Source of the DNA: Liolophura sinensis
Taxonomy: Eukaryota; Mollusca; Polyplacophora; Chitonida; Chitonidae
Assembly: GCF_032854445.1 (NCBI RefSeq)
Contig: NC_088301.1
Location: 5,876,044 to 5,940,043 of the forward strand
Direction of reading: 5' to 3'
DNA length: 64,000 nucleotides
Below the pieces are notes generated by a model. It made no database searches and was not told where the DNA came from. It saw only the letters and a program-made list of their open reading frames with translations. The position numbers and the translations under genes are program-made. Below, piece after piece: positions 1 through 11,530 of the stretch (positions are counted from its first letter, which is position 1; each line of letters starts with the position of its first letter).

Positions 1-324
1 AAAATAGACCTTTTCTAACGCGATCATCTCGGGCTGAATAAAATTATAGTGCCGAGGGACTCTCCCAGACTATAACATTCCAAAATGGATGTGTGACAGG
101 AACTTTAAATTCAGAACGAGGTTCGTTCTGAGACGTTCGATTCTGCTAGTACTTTTTCACTTCCCTGCACTGTGCATAAGGGTAGATAACTGTGTTATTT
201 GTCTACTTTCCCCCATCCCTACTCTTGTGTTTACCTGTAGCTCCCACTGCGAGCGTTACCACAAATTCTTGACAGCATCATAGTCAATATGCTAATCTAT
301 AATATTTTCCCGTATATAACTTAC

Positions 325-395
325 AGATTTCACCTACAGAGTGAGCGCAGTTTATTTGTGATATTGATGAAAGGCAAGTAGTATCCATCGAACTT
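325..395 (-). CDS. Possible receptor exon 10 (cytoplasmic, tentative)
   Basis: A 71-nt interval after a pyrimidine-rich acceptor (ttttactag) and before a consensus GTAAGT donor. It is open only in the phase that joins the transmembrane exon. The encoded stretch (SSMDTTCLSS...) has no recognisable motif. Phase agreement and splice sites are the only support. Confidence 0.35.
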
Positions 396-3300
396 CTAGT
401 AAAAACCACATAAACAGCTCTCACAGCGGTGTTGACGGTTGGTCGATCTCAAGGCCTCTGGAAGTGGTTTTATCTGAATGTTGCAAATTCCTTGGGAGGC
501 TTGAGTTGAACTAACACACTCTGGCTGAACGATTCAAAGAGATTCATCTGGACCGACGGGCCTCCACCCACTATTACACACCTATGATTGATACCTATGT
601 GGTAGTAATGTGAAACAATAATGATTTATTTATTTATTTATCTTTTATTTCGTGTTTTTATCCGTACTCAAGAATGTTTCACTTTTACGATGGAGGACAG
701 CATTAAACTTGGAGGAAAACATGGGGGAAATCCACGACCATCCGCAGTCGAACAACAATGAAAAAGAAATTAACAGAAGATAAAGGTTAAACATGTTTAA
801 GTGTGCAACCCTCAGATGACTATATAAATACAATCATAATGTCAAACCAACTTAAATACAGTAAAACATTTTCAGACTTACATCAATATTGCAATGACAA
901 TGACTCCGATGACTAAGACAAGGATGATTCCAACTGCACTGCCGGCAATGACTCCCGTGTAATTCGGAGGGTTTACGGGCAATTCTGAAATGTAAGACCG
1001 ATTACGTCTGCAATAAGCAAGATTTGGATGGTAATGGTATTGTCCATTGTCGCAGGGTTTTCATTTGCCTGAGTTGAATTCATTATCGGTCATCAATCTG
1101 TTGAATTGGTTTATATAAGCCCGTAAATGTAATTCAGTTACGTTGAGGTATAATGATGGCTTGACGATACTGTAAATGAATATACTGGCAATGATCTACC
1201 TTATCGTATGTCTCAACAGACAATGGGAATGAAGACTAACAAGACAATTTGCTGACAATGGGAAAATGACACTTGGAGGCAGCTTGCTTCCTTGTTACTT
1301 TCAAGCATGGACAAAATTGCTGTGTGTTACTGAAGTGCCTAACAGTGGCATTTTTGTGATCGGTACAAATTAATTTCAGAGTTATTGTACTCAGTTGAAG
1401 CCATGATATATATATTAACGGCCGATCTGTGCTATAACGATCTCTTGCCAGGACTTAATTAATTTGCTACTTTTACATCTACATGAACAGTTAGAATAAA
1501 ACATTAAACGATTTATTTGATGGGTATTTTACGCCGTAGAAATCGGTGGGAAGAAACCGGACAGAGTCCGGGGGAAACACATGACCATCCGCCGGCTGCT
1601 AACAGACCTTCCCACGTACGGCCGGAAAGGAAGCCAGAATGAGCTGGACTTGAACTCACAGAGACAGCATTGGTGAGATACTCTCGGGTTATTACGCTGC
1701 GCTAGCGCGAACTCTAAATGAGGTAAATTGACGATTTCATCGCTAATTTCATCGTAATTCTTCTATTATATTGAAGGTAAAATATTTATAGAAGAAAACC
1801 AAAGAGGAAGACACTTTTCACATGCAGCACTTGAAATACCTGATTTGCACCAGAGCTCGTAATACCCTTCTGCACATCGTGGTTCTCGATCGGGACAGTG
1901 CCCGGATGTGGTGTTACACACAGCGTTTCCTTCGGCACAGGAGCCACAGGTTTCTTTACAATCCGGACCATAAGTGCCCAGCGTACATTCTGCAGCAGAA
2001 TTTACAAACCTTTTATTCGAAGGATCGAATATGCAGACTTGTCATTCAAATATTCAATATTTCTAATAATATAAATAATCAGGTCATTTAAAATATTTGG
2101 GGAGACAATTTTTCAAATCATTTGTACGGTTTAAACATATTTTAACTGATAGGCCAAACTGCTCGGCAGTACAGTCAGGAGTGAAATACGACTACGCTAT
2201 ATATAGTCAGGATAACTACTACGCGTACTCCGCCTTACTAAGAAGGTTAGGGCCTCTGTGTCAGAGTGGTTAGCCCAGAAGCCTTCCACCAGTGCGGTCG
2301 CTGTAAGTTCAAGTCAAGAGGTCAATGAAATAAATAAAGAGATTAAATAAACAATTCACATTTTTACAGCAAAATCGGCTCTTGGCAATCAGACATTTTG
2401 GGTTTGAGGGTGGGGAGGTGGGGTTGGTAGACGGAGGCAGGGATATTAATGGGAAATGCAACAGAAGCGGGGACTTTTGTCGTCAGTATCAGCTATTCGT
2501 CTATTACAATGACACCCCGCGCTGACCTAACCTGTATCACACTTTACACCGGTGTATCCCGGCATGCACTTGGGTGTTCCCTCTGGGCAGTTCACGGATT
2601 TAGCGTCACAAAGAGATCGTCCTTCGGCACAGTTCCCACATCTCTGCAAACAGTCCGCACCGTAATTTCCCTTGCAAGCTAAACGAACGAGATTTATGAC
2701 TGATTGACTTCGTTGTTATACTGTACTGGGCTCAAACCAGGACATGGCCGTTTGTATACGGCATGAATAAAAGTGTATTGTTTCCTAGGAATTGGACAAT
2801 GGTAAAAGAAACTCCATTGTAATTCTGACTGAGCCTACGACTTTTCGCTCAGAATATATACTCAATTCCCACCTTTATAACACCACTGAATCATTTCAAA
2901 AGAACATTACTTGACAGTTCAGTTGTCTGTCTGATTTTAAATCTACGACGTTTGGGAGAAAGCCTAAGATGCCATTTACTTGCGTCATACTCTGTGACAG
3001 TTACCAAGAGCTTCAGTGCCTTATTTATGGTCTAGGACAGGTAAATGATAAAGTACCTATATCACATTTCGGACCAGAATATCCCGGCATGCATCTGGGA
3101 TTTGTGCCGGCACAGGTTCCGGATACAGAGTCACAAGATAATTGGTCATCCGCACAATGTCCACATCTCATAGCACAATCAGGTCCGTAGTTCCCTAAGG
3201 TGCAGACTGATAACACAAAATCACAGATGAGTGTAGTTATTCATCATTGTTTGGAGTATGGTAATTTTTGGCACATAGGCGTATGAAGGCTGACAGATTT

Positions 3301-6300
3301 AGGAAAGGAGGAACGTACAGATGTAGAGAGTAAGCCGACGCCGTCACCACGTGCATGTAACTGGCGAAGACCCTAACTAATCTGTGACTTTATTCCTTTG
3401 GAGTCGATTGAATGACGCCTGTGCTGGTAATTTTTTACCCTTGTTAAATTACAATAGGGTTGTTGTACAAATCTATTCATGATCACTTCTGAAACAAATG
3501 GAACTAAATCTAAGCATCACTGAAGCTGATCTAGGCGCTCGACTGTCCCTCGTCATCGTGGACCTCAGAGAAAGCACCTGGGCTTGAACAAGGCGTTTCA
3601 GTAAATTTACAGTATTAAATAAGAAAAAACAGCAAAAAATATCCCTTAAAATGCGAGAAATACGTAAGAGCAAAATATAAATTCTTCAGTTGCAAAAGAT
3701 TCAGAGTAAATCATATAATTAGGTATAGCCTAATTAGGTTTAAGTATTGTCCGGTGACATGCCGTCTTCTCATTCTCACAAAATTTCGGCATCGCTAATG
3801 AATTTTGCACTGACTCTGATATTTGTTATTTAGAAAACGCAAAAATGAACGACAAAAATGTATTTGGGGAGATGAATGCGGTTTGGGCCGTAACGGTTTA
3901 CTAATGTCTGACATAATTTAATTGTGATACCGTCGTTGAATATTACACGATTTGTCAATCAACTGAATTCGCGTCTGCGATGTAAATGACAGATTCCTAC
4001 CCCACAATATTTGGTGAAATCCCAGTTCGATATTCAGCTTTGAATATCAAACCAGGAAACAGGGACTGGGAACTAGGTGCACATCTGATTGTCGAAGCGG
4101 GAACTGGGAACTGAGAGCTAACTTCACTGACATGTCAAAATCACCAGCACAACCCCCAGTGGCTACGACAGGGTGGCTGGAAATCCCTGTCAATGATACA
4201 GTAGTACGCCTACTGCATCAAATGTGCAAGCAGTGAAAGAAATATTCTTCCAGTGTGTCTAGTTTAAAGTGAAACTATGTTTATTACTGGGGCTTTCATC
4301 GCCGTAGTCCACAACTTTTATCTACCATAGACTATACATACTGTTTAGACTATTATGTGGGAAATTGCGTTGATGTTAGAGATCTAGAGTAAAGGCGCTG
4401 GAACTTGTAATTTATCAGCTACAGTCTTTTGTAGATTGCCAACAGGTACATGTTTGGACATAATGAAACTTCAACAAACTAACAAAACAACACACCTTCA
4501 TCACATTTCTCAGGGCGGTATCCCAGCATGCACCTTGGTGTTCTCTGTGGACAGTGCCCGGATGTTGTGTCACAGACAGACGGTCTCTCAGCACAGTTTC
4601 CACATCTCTTCCCACAGTCTGGCCCGTATGTCCCGGGTGTGCACACTAATAAACACACCCATAAAATCAAAAAGATGGAAGTGGATATAGGGCCATGACA
4701 TATCCCCTTTGAGAGAAATTTGCTTTGAGAGTGTCATTGAAGGAAAAGACAGCTGACGGATTTTGCCTATGTATTATTAGAGAGATCAGTTTATCCAATA
4801 TTCAAACGACAACAACTGCTCATGATAAGTGAGAGAAATAATAAACAAGGAGCCATATCTTGATCACGCCATGACTGAGCTGGCCTTTTTAGGGGGCAGT
4901 AAAACATATTGTCAGAATTTCCACTTTTCTGGACAGTTTATTGTCTTGAATATTGAGCCAAACCTATTTGATTTGCTCAGAACGAACATTAAACCTAGAG
5001 CAATGGAGATTAAATAGTTACTTCTACAGTTGTCAAAAATATGGAATTAAATATCGTTTACTCGTTTGTTTTGTGATTTTTATCGACATTGGCCTACTTT
5101 CATGAAGGAATATTTACAGACATACAGGTAGTGTTCTTTTTCGTTTTCTGTTACACATTTATCTCCGAAACAATATCGAATTAAAGTAAAGAAAATTTAA
5201 TGAACTGCAAAATCAGTTGCATTTTTTAGTAATAGAATTCTGGCCAATCAGACAGCATACCGAATATCTGCACTTCACAAAGGGTAAGCGTCTGGGAATT
5301 GTTTATCATAATCTTCACGGTGTCTCCTAATATCGGCCTGCTGGCGTTACAAGATCCATTAATAACGTCCCCTGGACTGTAATAACCCGTGGTGGTGTCC
5401 TGATAACACACTGTGTAATTCCGAGAGGAGTTTCCCACGGACAGGGTAAAACCATTAAGACGGTTACCGCCTGTAATACAAGCCAACAGTTTTCTATATC
5501 AACGAATTACCATCAGACATTTAACGGAAAGCAACAAACACCAGGACAACTTTTGTTAATGCGCACAGTAATGTTAATTATCAACCCAGGGAATACTGTA
5601 CCACCGATGAAAAGGAAACTTTACGACTGATGACTGAAAATCTTTTGTGAGACACGAAAGTAATGCACCATCACAGGTGAAAGAAATCATGTTCCTCAGA
5701 TCACAAACACATCGTTACGTCCAATACTTTAAAGAATTCCTTTGTCATAGATTAAAGGATCCCTGCACTAAAATTTAAAGTAACCCTGTAAATCAGACCA
5801 AAGAAATCACAAAAGACAACCTCGTTCACAAATAAAATCATGACCATTAGTAAATGTGGCTACTTTATACTATGGGTTATCGTGAAGTCTTGTGTACATT
5901 ATTGAGTGGTATTACATGAGTCACATCCTGGACCAATACAATACCACTCCATGATTTACAAAACAGGTCACAATGACCTATTTGTTATATAGCTGAACTT
6001 GTCTATGGATTTTCACTTCCTGTAAAAATAACGCTTTATATGCTTTGATGTTCGCTTTACTATTTTGCTTAATTTGGGAATAAACAAATACTACTTATAC
6101 CAGTGCGTTGTGTGGGTATACGGTATACATTTTGTCAAAATGTTCAATAGTCCCACAAACCCGAAGTGCGAGGGCAAATATTGATCTTCGATCATAATTG
6201 AGCCGAGAGAAAAATGCTAGCTAGATATTTTCGATTTAATTTGCAAGGGTGTGGAATTTGATTGCGTCAAAAAGATGTTAGGAGATGTTTTTCCACATGT

Positions 6301-9300
6301 TGTTTATTAAAACTCTTTTGAAAAGTTATTGACTGGTCCATTGCCAACGAATGTTGCTATAAGCCGGCACCTGTTCGTCCCTCACTCCGTGGGTATGCAG
6401 CCAGGCGTTGCTATCCTCTGGCACGTGCATTCCTGATTTTGGTTTCCTGCTAAATGGATTTCTGTGTTACTTCTCCGTAGGTCTGCTCTATGGCCTTATG
6501 GCCTTAGCGGTCTTTATCACTTGACCACGGTTTACATGTTGTTTTTCTTTTCTGCAGGTTAATCCAGTGTCGATGTCCACAAGTTTACACCTGTATGTAT
6601 TGCGTTGATAAAACATTAGAATTTCGGAGTTGTAATGATGAATGGAACTCACCTGGAAATTTATAATATAAGGCCACATTAAAATTTAAGTTCTAGATAT
6701 TTGTGAGTTTAATTTAAGGGTCCATGCTATAAATCTTCCGGATCAGATGAGCATGTGTGCGTGTTGTGGAGCTTTCATTTTTGTACTTATTTGGGTTTGT
6801 TTTTGTATTTTTGGGTGTTTTATTTGTTTGGGTTTTCTTTGTTTTGTTTTGTTTTTTTGTTTTGTTTTGTTTTGTTTTGTTTGTTCTTTTTTTTTGGGGG
6901 GGGGTTCCATTTTTATGACAAAGTTACTCTCCATCAGTTCAGTCTGGCGCGTGTGCAGGACATATTGGTAACAGGAATCCTACCTATCATCATATCGAGG
7001 GTCGTTTTGTAATCTGCTTTTATAATAACATAATAGCATTTTGATAATATGAAGCATTACAAATACTGATCACCACCTTATAATAATATTTAAATATAAT
7101 AAAGATTGCTATGGAGACTGATGAACTGAAAGATTTGAGTTTTTACGTCTTTTAATGAGGAAAATTGTCTAATCTAAGATGTAATGATGCTATCCAGTAA
7201 TGGCATGTTCATTACGTAAGGGATATCCAAGGTCACGGAAAACGTTTACTGGAGACTAACAGTAACCGTTTACTGTTTTCGTGATATGTCACGTAAAGTA
7301 AAATTTTGGACAGCCAGTGGCAGAAGTTCCAAACTCATCAGTTCAAAAATATTATAGGACTAGTAGTCTAAATGGAAAAGATCTTTAGTTATCGCCGCAT
7401 GGTCGATGCCTGCTTGTCTTGAATGTGATTATTATGTGACTTTATTTCAGTTTGCCATCGTTGCACATCAGGTTTTGAAGAATATAAGGTGTATTGATCT
7501 TTAAATATCTATGTGTCTGTCTACGTTAATGACAATACTCTTCCACAGTTGCCGATTCTTCTCAAATATAACAATCAAATTGGGTATTAGTCTGAACATT
7601 CTGACTAAAACTTGCAGCAGATATTGTGATAAGTCTGACAGATACTGCGGTTCTAGGTAGAAGTCGCTCAATTTATAATCATTAACAGTTTCAGCGGTGT
7701 CGAACACTTCTTTGGTCAAAATATTCAAAATCAACTTACCAGGCACAATATTATGAACGAGGGGAGAATGACTAAAAGTAGTTGGATCTATGTGAAACAA
7801 GAAGATAAGGTGGGTAATTTAACGTTACCAATGTTGTTTAGAAACTTTGAGTGATTTTAAATGGAGCTACTTCTGACTAGAGCTGCAGCATACCGTCAGG
7901 CTCATTACAACATCTCCTGTAACTTCTGGTCAGAAAATTCGGACTATATATACCTGGCTGTATGATTGTCACTACTGAGACCGAATCGTGCTTGCCTTTT
8001 ACCTGGAGGTATGTCATTTACCTCTTGACTTCCTCAGAAGTCGTCGTCCACCATCAGGTTAGAATAAAACAGTCTAGAGAACAGCTTTAAGTATAGATCA
8101 AAAATAAATAAGTATCATTCTGGTCAACCTACGCTTTCTGTTACAAATACCCATTTTAATTTAAAATATCGAGCAAAAACTTGTTCATAAAAAAAGTTCA
8201 ATCTTAAAAAAATGTTTTGAAAATTGTGCGCCGAGATTATGATGAGATAACTACTGGACAATTAATATATGCATCACCTGAAATTTATATGATCAAATCT
8301 TTATTTGCAGAATCCAATAACGGATAATTCTATTAACATAGTCAATCACAACGAAAAGGCAACAAAAAGGGGAAAAACGAAGACGACAATGGTGAACTAA
8401 AATAGTTTTCGCAGCAGAAATATTTCTTCGGTGTGGAAATATTTGCGAAAAACCCTGTGGAATTTTGTTTTAAATCAGTAGTGTAGCGTGTTCTTCAGTA
8501 GGATTTACACTTCAGTGCCAATATTAATGACTTTATTTTATTTGAGAAACATCAATATTTGTTATCACCATAAAGCAACATAAATGTTTGTGAACAATCA
8601 GATTACAAAAAGGGTATCCATGTTTTGGTAAATATTCACATGTAAAATTATTATAAAATTTTTTACTGTCATAAAGGTTGACTTTTAAAAGATTATAAGG
8701 CTGTTTATTTGTAACATTTTGCCAACGCCGGGTATTTACAGATTTTTGGTTGTTGTAAAGATACAAGTAAACTTACATGGTCCGCCTGAACAATCCCCTA
8801 TTCTGTTATAGATCCTGAAGCTGTAGATGTTGTATTGTGTGTCCAGTGTCACCGTCCAGTACGTGGATTGTACTCCCTCTTGTGTGTGAGTACATGTATG
8901 TGGTATCTTGAACAACACTTGTTCTGTCCCACCGTCCACGGCGAGTTTAGATATGTATTGGCTACGGGTCGATGATTGTCTGGTGTTTCTGTTCAATGCC
9001 ACATTCTCTGTTAACCAAAATATTAAATCAATGACAGACAAATGTAAGACATTTTAACATCTGGACATAACAATGAGTCCATGTGCCTGCACTTTATCAT
9101 AAAACAAATTGATGATATGTGTCCCAAAGCGAAATGATGTCTATATCGAGATTTCGAATTCCCCCCTCCAAGCCTTAATAGTGCGGGGAGTGTTCTGGGC
9201 TATAACTCCAGTATTGCTATCAACAGTGAAAACGGAACCCTGGATGCTGCAAAGCTTCAAAGCGGTCACAAGACACTTGTCTGCTTTTGCATTACAGCAT

Positions 9301-11063
9301 GCATACCAATCATTAGCAGTTAATGCAACCATCGCCGCTGTTTTTGGGTCAGTCCTTGCTTTCCCATTTGTCGTTAAACAGGTTATGCAACTGACATTAA
9401 AGTCGTTTGCATAGGTCATGTGATATAATTTTATTTCCATCAGCACCTTCACATAATTTAACTATTTAAATTACAAATATCACATACAACACCAAACCTG
9501 CCAGTGAATAAGAATGGCCTTAATCCTTCCTATACAGTTAGGCCAACTCATCACCACATTGCCCATCCAATCAAAATGAAGAAATGAAGTTTTTACTATA
9601 TACTTTATTCTTGCATCCCTTGGCAAAATGCATTGTACAGAAGCGGGATAGATTACTTTGCTTAGCTTTGAATATCATCACTTTACTTCCCGATTTTAGG
9701 CTAATTGTATGAATAACGGATTACATGGAACAAGAAATGTCTTGCAACAATAAGCTCATTAAGACGACATTACCTGTTTATTGCAATGCAAAGTAGAAAA
9801 AACATAAAAATTATTCCATTAACTCCTTCCAGCCAATGTGTCTTTAGCGGTAACATGAACAACGCGGTGTCATACGGGGTAATACAAACGCAATACTCCG
9901 CATGGAGGGAAAATGCTCACGATTTACATGCTGGGTTTATATGTAAGGGTAGTTTACTTCATGACATTTATCCTACTCAGAGACATTTTGTCGTTACATA
10001 CTACCAGTATAGGCAAGAGAAAAAATCCCAAGTATCAAAATCTCCTGAATACGTAATAATATATTCTGGCCGATAACACCTCGTATGACTATACATGTAT
10101 AGGGTAGGTGTTACTTACGTCTGGAGCAGGTGGGACCATCCCAGCCACGACGACAGCTTCCGGAACATTTACCTGTTTCTTCATTACATCCATTCTGACA
10201 GTTCGTGCATAGCTGCCCCCAAGCTAAAATTAATATTTTTTCATATACACAGCCATGGTGTTAAGCCATAATCATTCATTCACATACACAGCCGAAAATT
10301 AAATGATAGGTCTACATTCAAATGTAGTGTAAGCCGCAGTTCTACACTACACTTTACAGTGTAAAAAAGCGCTATAGGTAGATTTAAATCATTGTGTGTA
10401 GATATAAAGTCAACGTTATCATATAGTGTAGGCAGATGGACTACACCGCTACCTCATTTTAACAAATTATATGCAGATAATAGCGACTGAACCAACTTAG
10501 GTAAATCAAACACGATTATGTATACGACATATATATACTATTTCAGGGTAACCATGTTAGCGTATTAACATAATGGACAAGTTTCAGTCACCTGTTGCGC
10601 TGTAATGCTGTATTGCTACCCGATCCACGTTAATGACGTAAATTCCACATAAACCCGACTACAGACTGTACATGTGTATCTATAGTTACCAAGTACATAT
10701 AGGTACAACTCAGTCCAAAAATGAACTATCAAAATCACAAAAAGCATTCTATTGGCATGCCGAGGCTTCTACCATATCAAGGTTTCTGTCACGTACATGT
10801 CCTGAATAATCGAGTTACAATGAAATATTTGATCTCCAGTGCAAGGAAAGTAGCACTGTATATTGTAATCCCTTATCGATAAGGTAAATAACTGCTTATG
10901 CCATCGTTCAGGTCTGCGCTCCCTTTATTTTCACCTCTACACATGAACTATGTCGTTTCGCTGCGACCATCTGGCCTTAAACCAATATCATATCATTATA
11001 CATATCACGTCAATACCTTACATGACTTACATTGTCGTGTACTTATCACCTACATATATATTT

Positions 11064-11094
<31 letters not shown>

Positions 11095-11530
11095 TGGTTG
11101 GTGTTTTACGCCGTACTCAAGAATATTTCACTTTATACGACTGCGGCCAACATTATGTTGGGAGGTCACCTCCATATAGAGCAGATCACTAACCAATGTA
11201 ACATACATCGTCTTCATGTAACATTTATTTACTTGTTTCACTGGAGTTTTACGCCGTACTCAAGAATATTCTTTATGCTAGCATTATGGTGGAGGAAACC
11301 GGGCTGAGGGCTGAGCTCGGAAGATACCCACGACCATCCGCAGGATACTGGCAGATCATCCCTTGTACGGCCGGAGAAGATCCCAGCGCGCTAAAGGAAG
11401 TCCCCACTTCATGCAACAGGTGTATAACTAAGTAATATACAGGTAAATACCACTTTACGTATTACTTACCTAATGTTATGTATATCATCACGAGAAACAC
11501 TCTGCTGATCTGTGGCTTATGTTTCCCCAT
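325..11530 (-). CDS. Lectin/EGF type I membrane receptor (multi-exon, 3' end incomplete)
   Basis: Spliced gene assembled from exons 11530-11470, 10223-10119, 9007-8777, 5470-5261, 4645-4496, 3206-3057, 2678-2532, 1989-1840, 984-882 and possibly 395-325. Every junction keeps frame and uses GT/AG. The first 435 codons encode a signal peptide (about 1-22), a 6-cysteine EGF-like domain (about 26-55), a fucolectin/F5-8-like (FTP) domain (56-202), four 8-cysteine EGF-like repeats of 49-50 residues (203-401) and a transmembrane helix (about 412-434). Extracellular exons are all symmetrical phase 1-1, which allows shuffling and duplication of domains. FTP domains in fish and horseshoe crab lectins bind fucose. 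MEGF/SREC-like EGF arrays occur on phagocytic receptors. A glycan-binding or scavenger receptor role is inferred. The cytoplasmic tail is not resolved. No in-frame stop was seen in any exon. Confidence 0.82.
625..750 (-). repeat. SINE fragment (molluscan tRNA-derived family)
   Basis: The 3' half of the family on the minus strand: an A-rich tail (seen as tttatttattta), the 'gtactcaagaat' tail motif and the 'catgggggaaatccacgac' body. It lies in the intron between the transmembrane exon and the tentative tail exon. Confidence 0.75.
882..984 (-). CDS. Receptor exon 9: transmembrane segment
   Basis: A 103-nt exon entering in phase 1 and leaving in phase 2 at a GTAAGT donor. After a short Pro/Asn stalk (LPVNPPNYTG) it encodes about 23 uninterrupted small and aliphatic residues (IAGSAVGIILVLVIGVIVIA), a single membrane-spanning helix. 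A TAA follows immediately if the donor is ignored, so an isoform with almost no tail is possible. Confidence 0.8.
1510..1712 (-). repeat. SINE, nearly full length
   Basis: Shares the whole body with the copies at 39.2 and 40.9 kb in reverse orientation: tail motif, 'ccgtacgtgggaaggtctg' equivalent, B-box-like region with 'gtgagttcaagtccagctc', and a degraded 5' tRNA-like head. Confidence 0.8.
1840..1989 (-). CDS. Receptor exon 8: EGF-like repeat 4 (membrane-proximal)
   Basis: A 150-nt phase 1-1 exon reading CTLGTYGPDC, ETCGSC, VCNTTSGHC, PRC and a final WC. The last loop is shortened and more divergent than in repeats 1-3. The donor is GTATTT. Confidence 0.82.
2248..2345 (+). repeat. SINE 5' head fragment
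   Basis: Begins with the tRNA-like A-box region (gcctctgtgtcagagtggtt) and continues through the B-box-like 'gctgtaagttcaagtc' before breaking into an (AAAT)n-like tail. The middle body is missing. Confidence 0.65.
2532..2678 (-). CDS. Receptor exon 7: EGF-like repeat 3
   Basis: A 147-nt phase 1-1 exon, one codon shorter than its neighbours. It reads CKGNYGADC, RCGNC, LCDAKS, NCPEG, KCMPGYTGVKC. The donor is the weaker GTTAGG. Extending past it hits a TAG at once, so this donor is required. Confidence 0.8.
3057..3206 (-). CDS. Receptor exon 6: EGF-like repeat 2
   Basis: A 150-nt phase 1-1 exon with the same eight-cysteine plan (VCTLGNYGPDC, RCGHC, CDSVSGTC, PRCMPGYSGPKC). It follows the acceptor ttatcag; the donor is GTACTT. 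Identical length and phase to repeat 1 point to exon duplication. Confidence 0.85.
4496..4645 (-). CDS. Receptor exon 5: EGF-like repeat 1
   Basis: A 150-nt phase 1-1 exon encoding 50 residues with eight cysteines: VCTPGTYGPDC, KRCGNC, then C-DTTSG-HC, PRCM and a final KC. It resembles the MEGF/SREC EGF-like module. The donor is GTGTGT. Confidence 0.85.
5261..5470 (-). CDS. Receptor exon 4: second half of fucolectin (FTP) domain
   Basis: A 210-nt phase 1-1 exon completing the lectin fold. It carries a Gly-rich turn, a cysteine-containing strand (NYTVCYQD) and the closing motif TLTLCEVQIFG, typical of the C-terminal strand of FTP domains. Sequons NSS, NYT, NGS, NAS and NNS suggest N-glycosylation. 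The donor is GTATGC. Confidence 0.85.
5471..8776. other. Receptor intron 3 (lectin domain intron)
   Basis: A 3.3-kb intron splitting the lectin domain. It is AT-rich with no recognisable exon. It contains a (GTTTT)n tract near 6.84-6.89 kb and a stretch near 6110-6190 resembling 31850-31920, probably a dispersed repeat. Confidence 0.6.
6836..6905. repeat. (GTTTT)n microsatellite with T and G runs
   Basis: About nine GTTTT units, then a run of T and a run of nine or so G. The two overlapping frames open here are a by-product of low complexity. Confidence 0.9.
8777..9007 (-). CDS. Receptor exon 3: first half of fucolectin (FTP) domain
   Basis: A 231-nt phase 1-1 exon. It encodes the family opening NVALNRNTRQSST, the AVDGG turn, STYWTVTLDTQYNI (W..D core strand) and FRIYNRIGDC, all landmarks of the fucolectin/tachylectin-4/pentraxin-1 domain. 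It is bounded by ag at 9009-9008 and a GTAAGT donor at 8776. Confidence 0.85.
9141..9452 (-). other. Unassigned open stretch inside receptor intron 2
   Basis: A 103-codon ATG-to-stop frame on the minus strand, with a 101-codon frame on the opposite strand. The minus reading has seven cysteines and the segment VFTVDSNTGVI, resembling the core of cadherin-like repeats. It is not flanked by convincing splice sites for the receptor and would break the EGF-to-lectin phase. It may be a relic of an inserted gene fragment. No function is claimed. Confidence 0.25.
10119..10223 (-). CDS. Receptor exon 2: N-terminal EGF-like domain
   Basis: A 105-nt phase 1-1 exon between an acceptor (tttag) and the donor GTAAGT. 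It encodes six cysteines in the order CTNC, NGC, GKC, GSC and a final GPTC, with the Gly/aromatic pair GWDG of EGF folds. This single EGF precedes the lectin domain and differs from the four later repeats. Confidence 0.78.
11065..11175 (-). repeat. SINE 3' fragment
   Basis: A minus-strand tail: (ATTG)n, then 'ttacgccgtactcaagaata', then 'tttcactttatacgactgcg'. It ends in the 'cattatg' region. Confidence 0.75.
11225..11410 (-). repeat. SINE copy
   Basis: A second minus-strand copy just upstream of the receptor start: 'ttacgccgtactcaagaata', 'gtggaggaaaccgggctga', 'cacgaccatccgcag', 'cggccggagaag'. It lies in receptor intron 1. Confidence 0.8.
11470..11530 (-). CDS. Receptor exon 1: start codon and signal peptide
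   Basis: The ATG at 11530-11528 opens a 20-codon reading: a basic start (MGKHKPQISR) then a hydrophobic run VFLVMIYITL, as in a signal peptide. It ends in G before the donor GTAAGT at 11469, phase 1, which completes an Ala codon with the next exon. It was chosen as the start because it gives the only signal peptide in phase with the downstream EGF exon. Confidence 0.75.

Noticed and set aside
6743-7012. Three overlapping frames of 63-85 codons
   Set aside because: They run through a (GTTTT)n and poly-G tract; the residues (F/C/L or K/Q/T runs) reflect low complexity.
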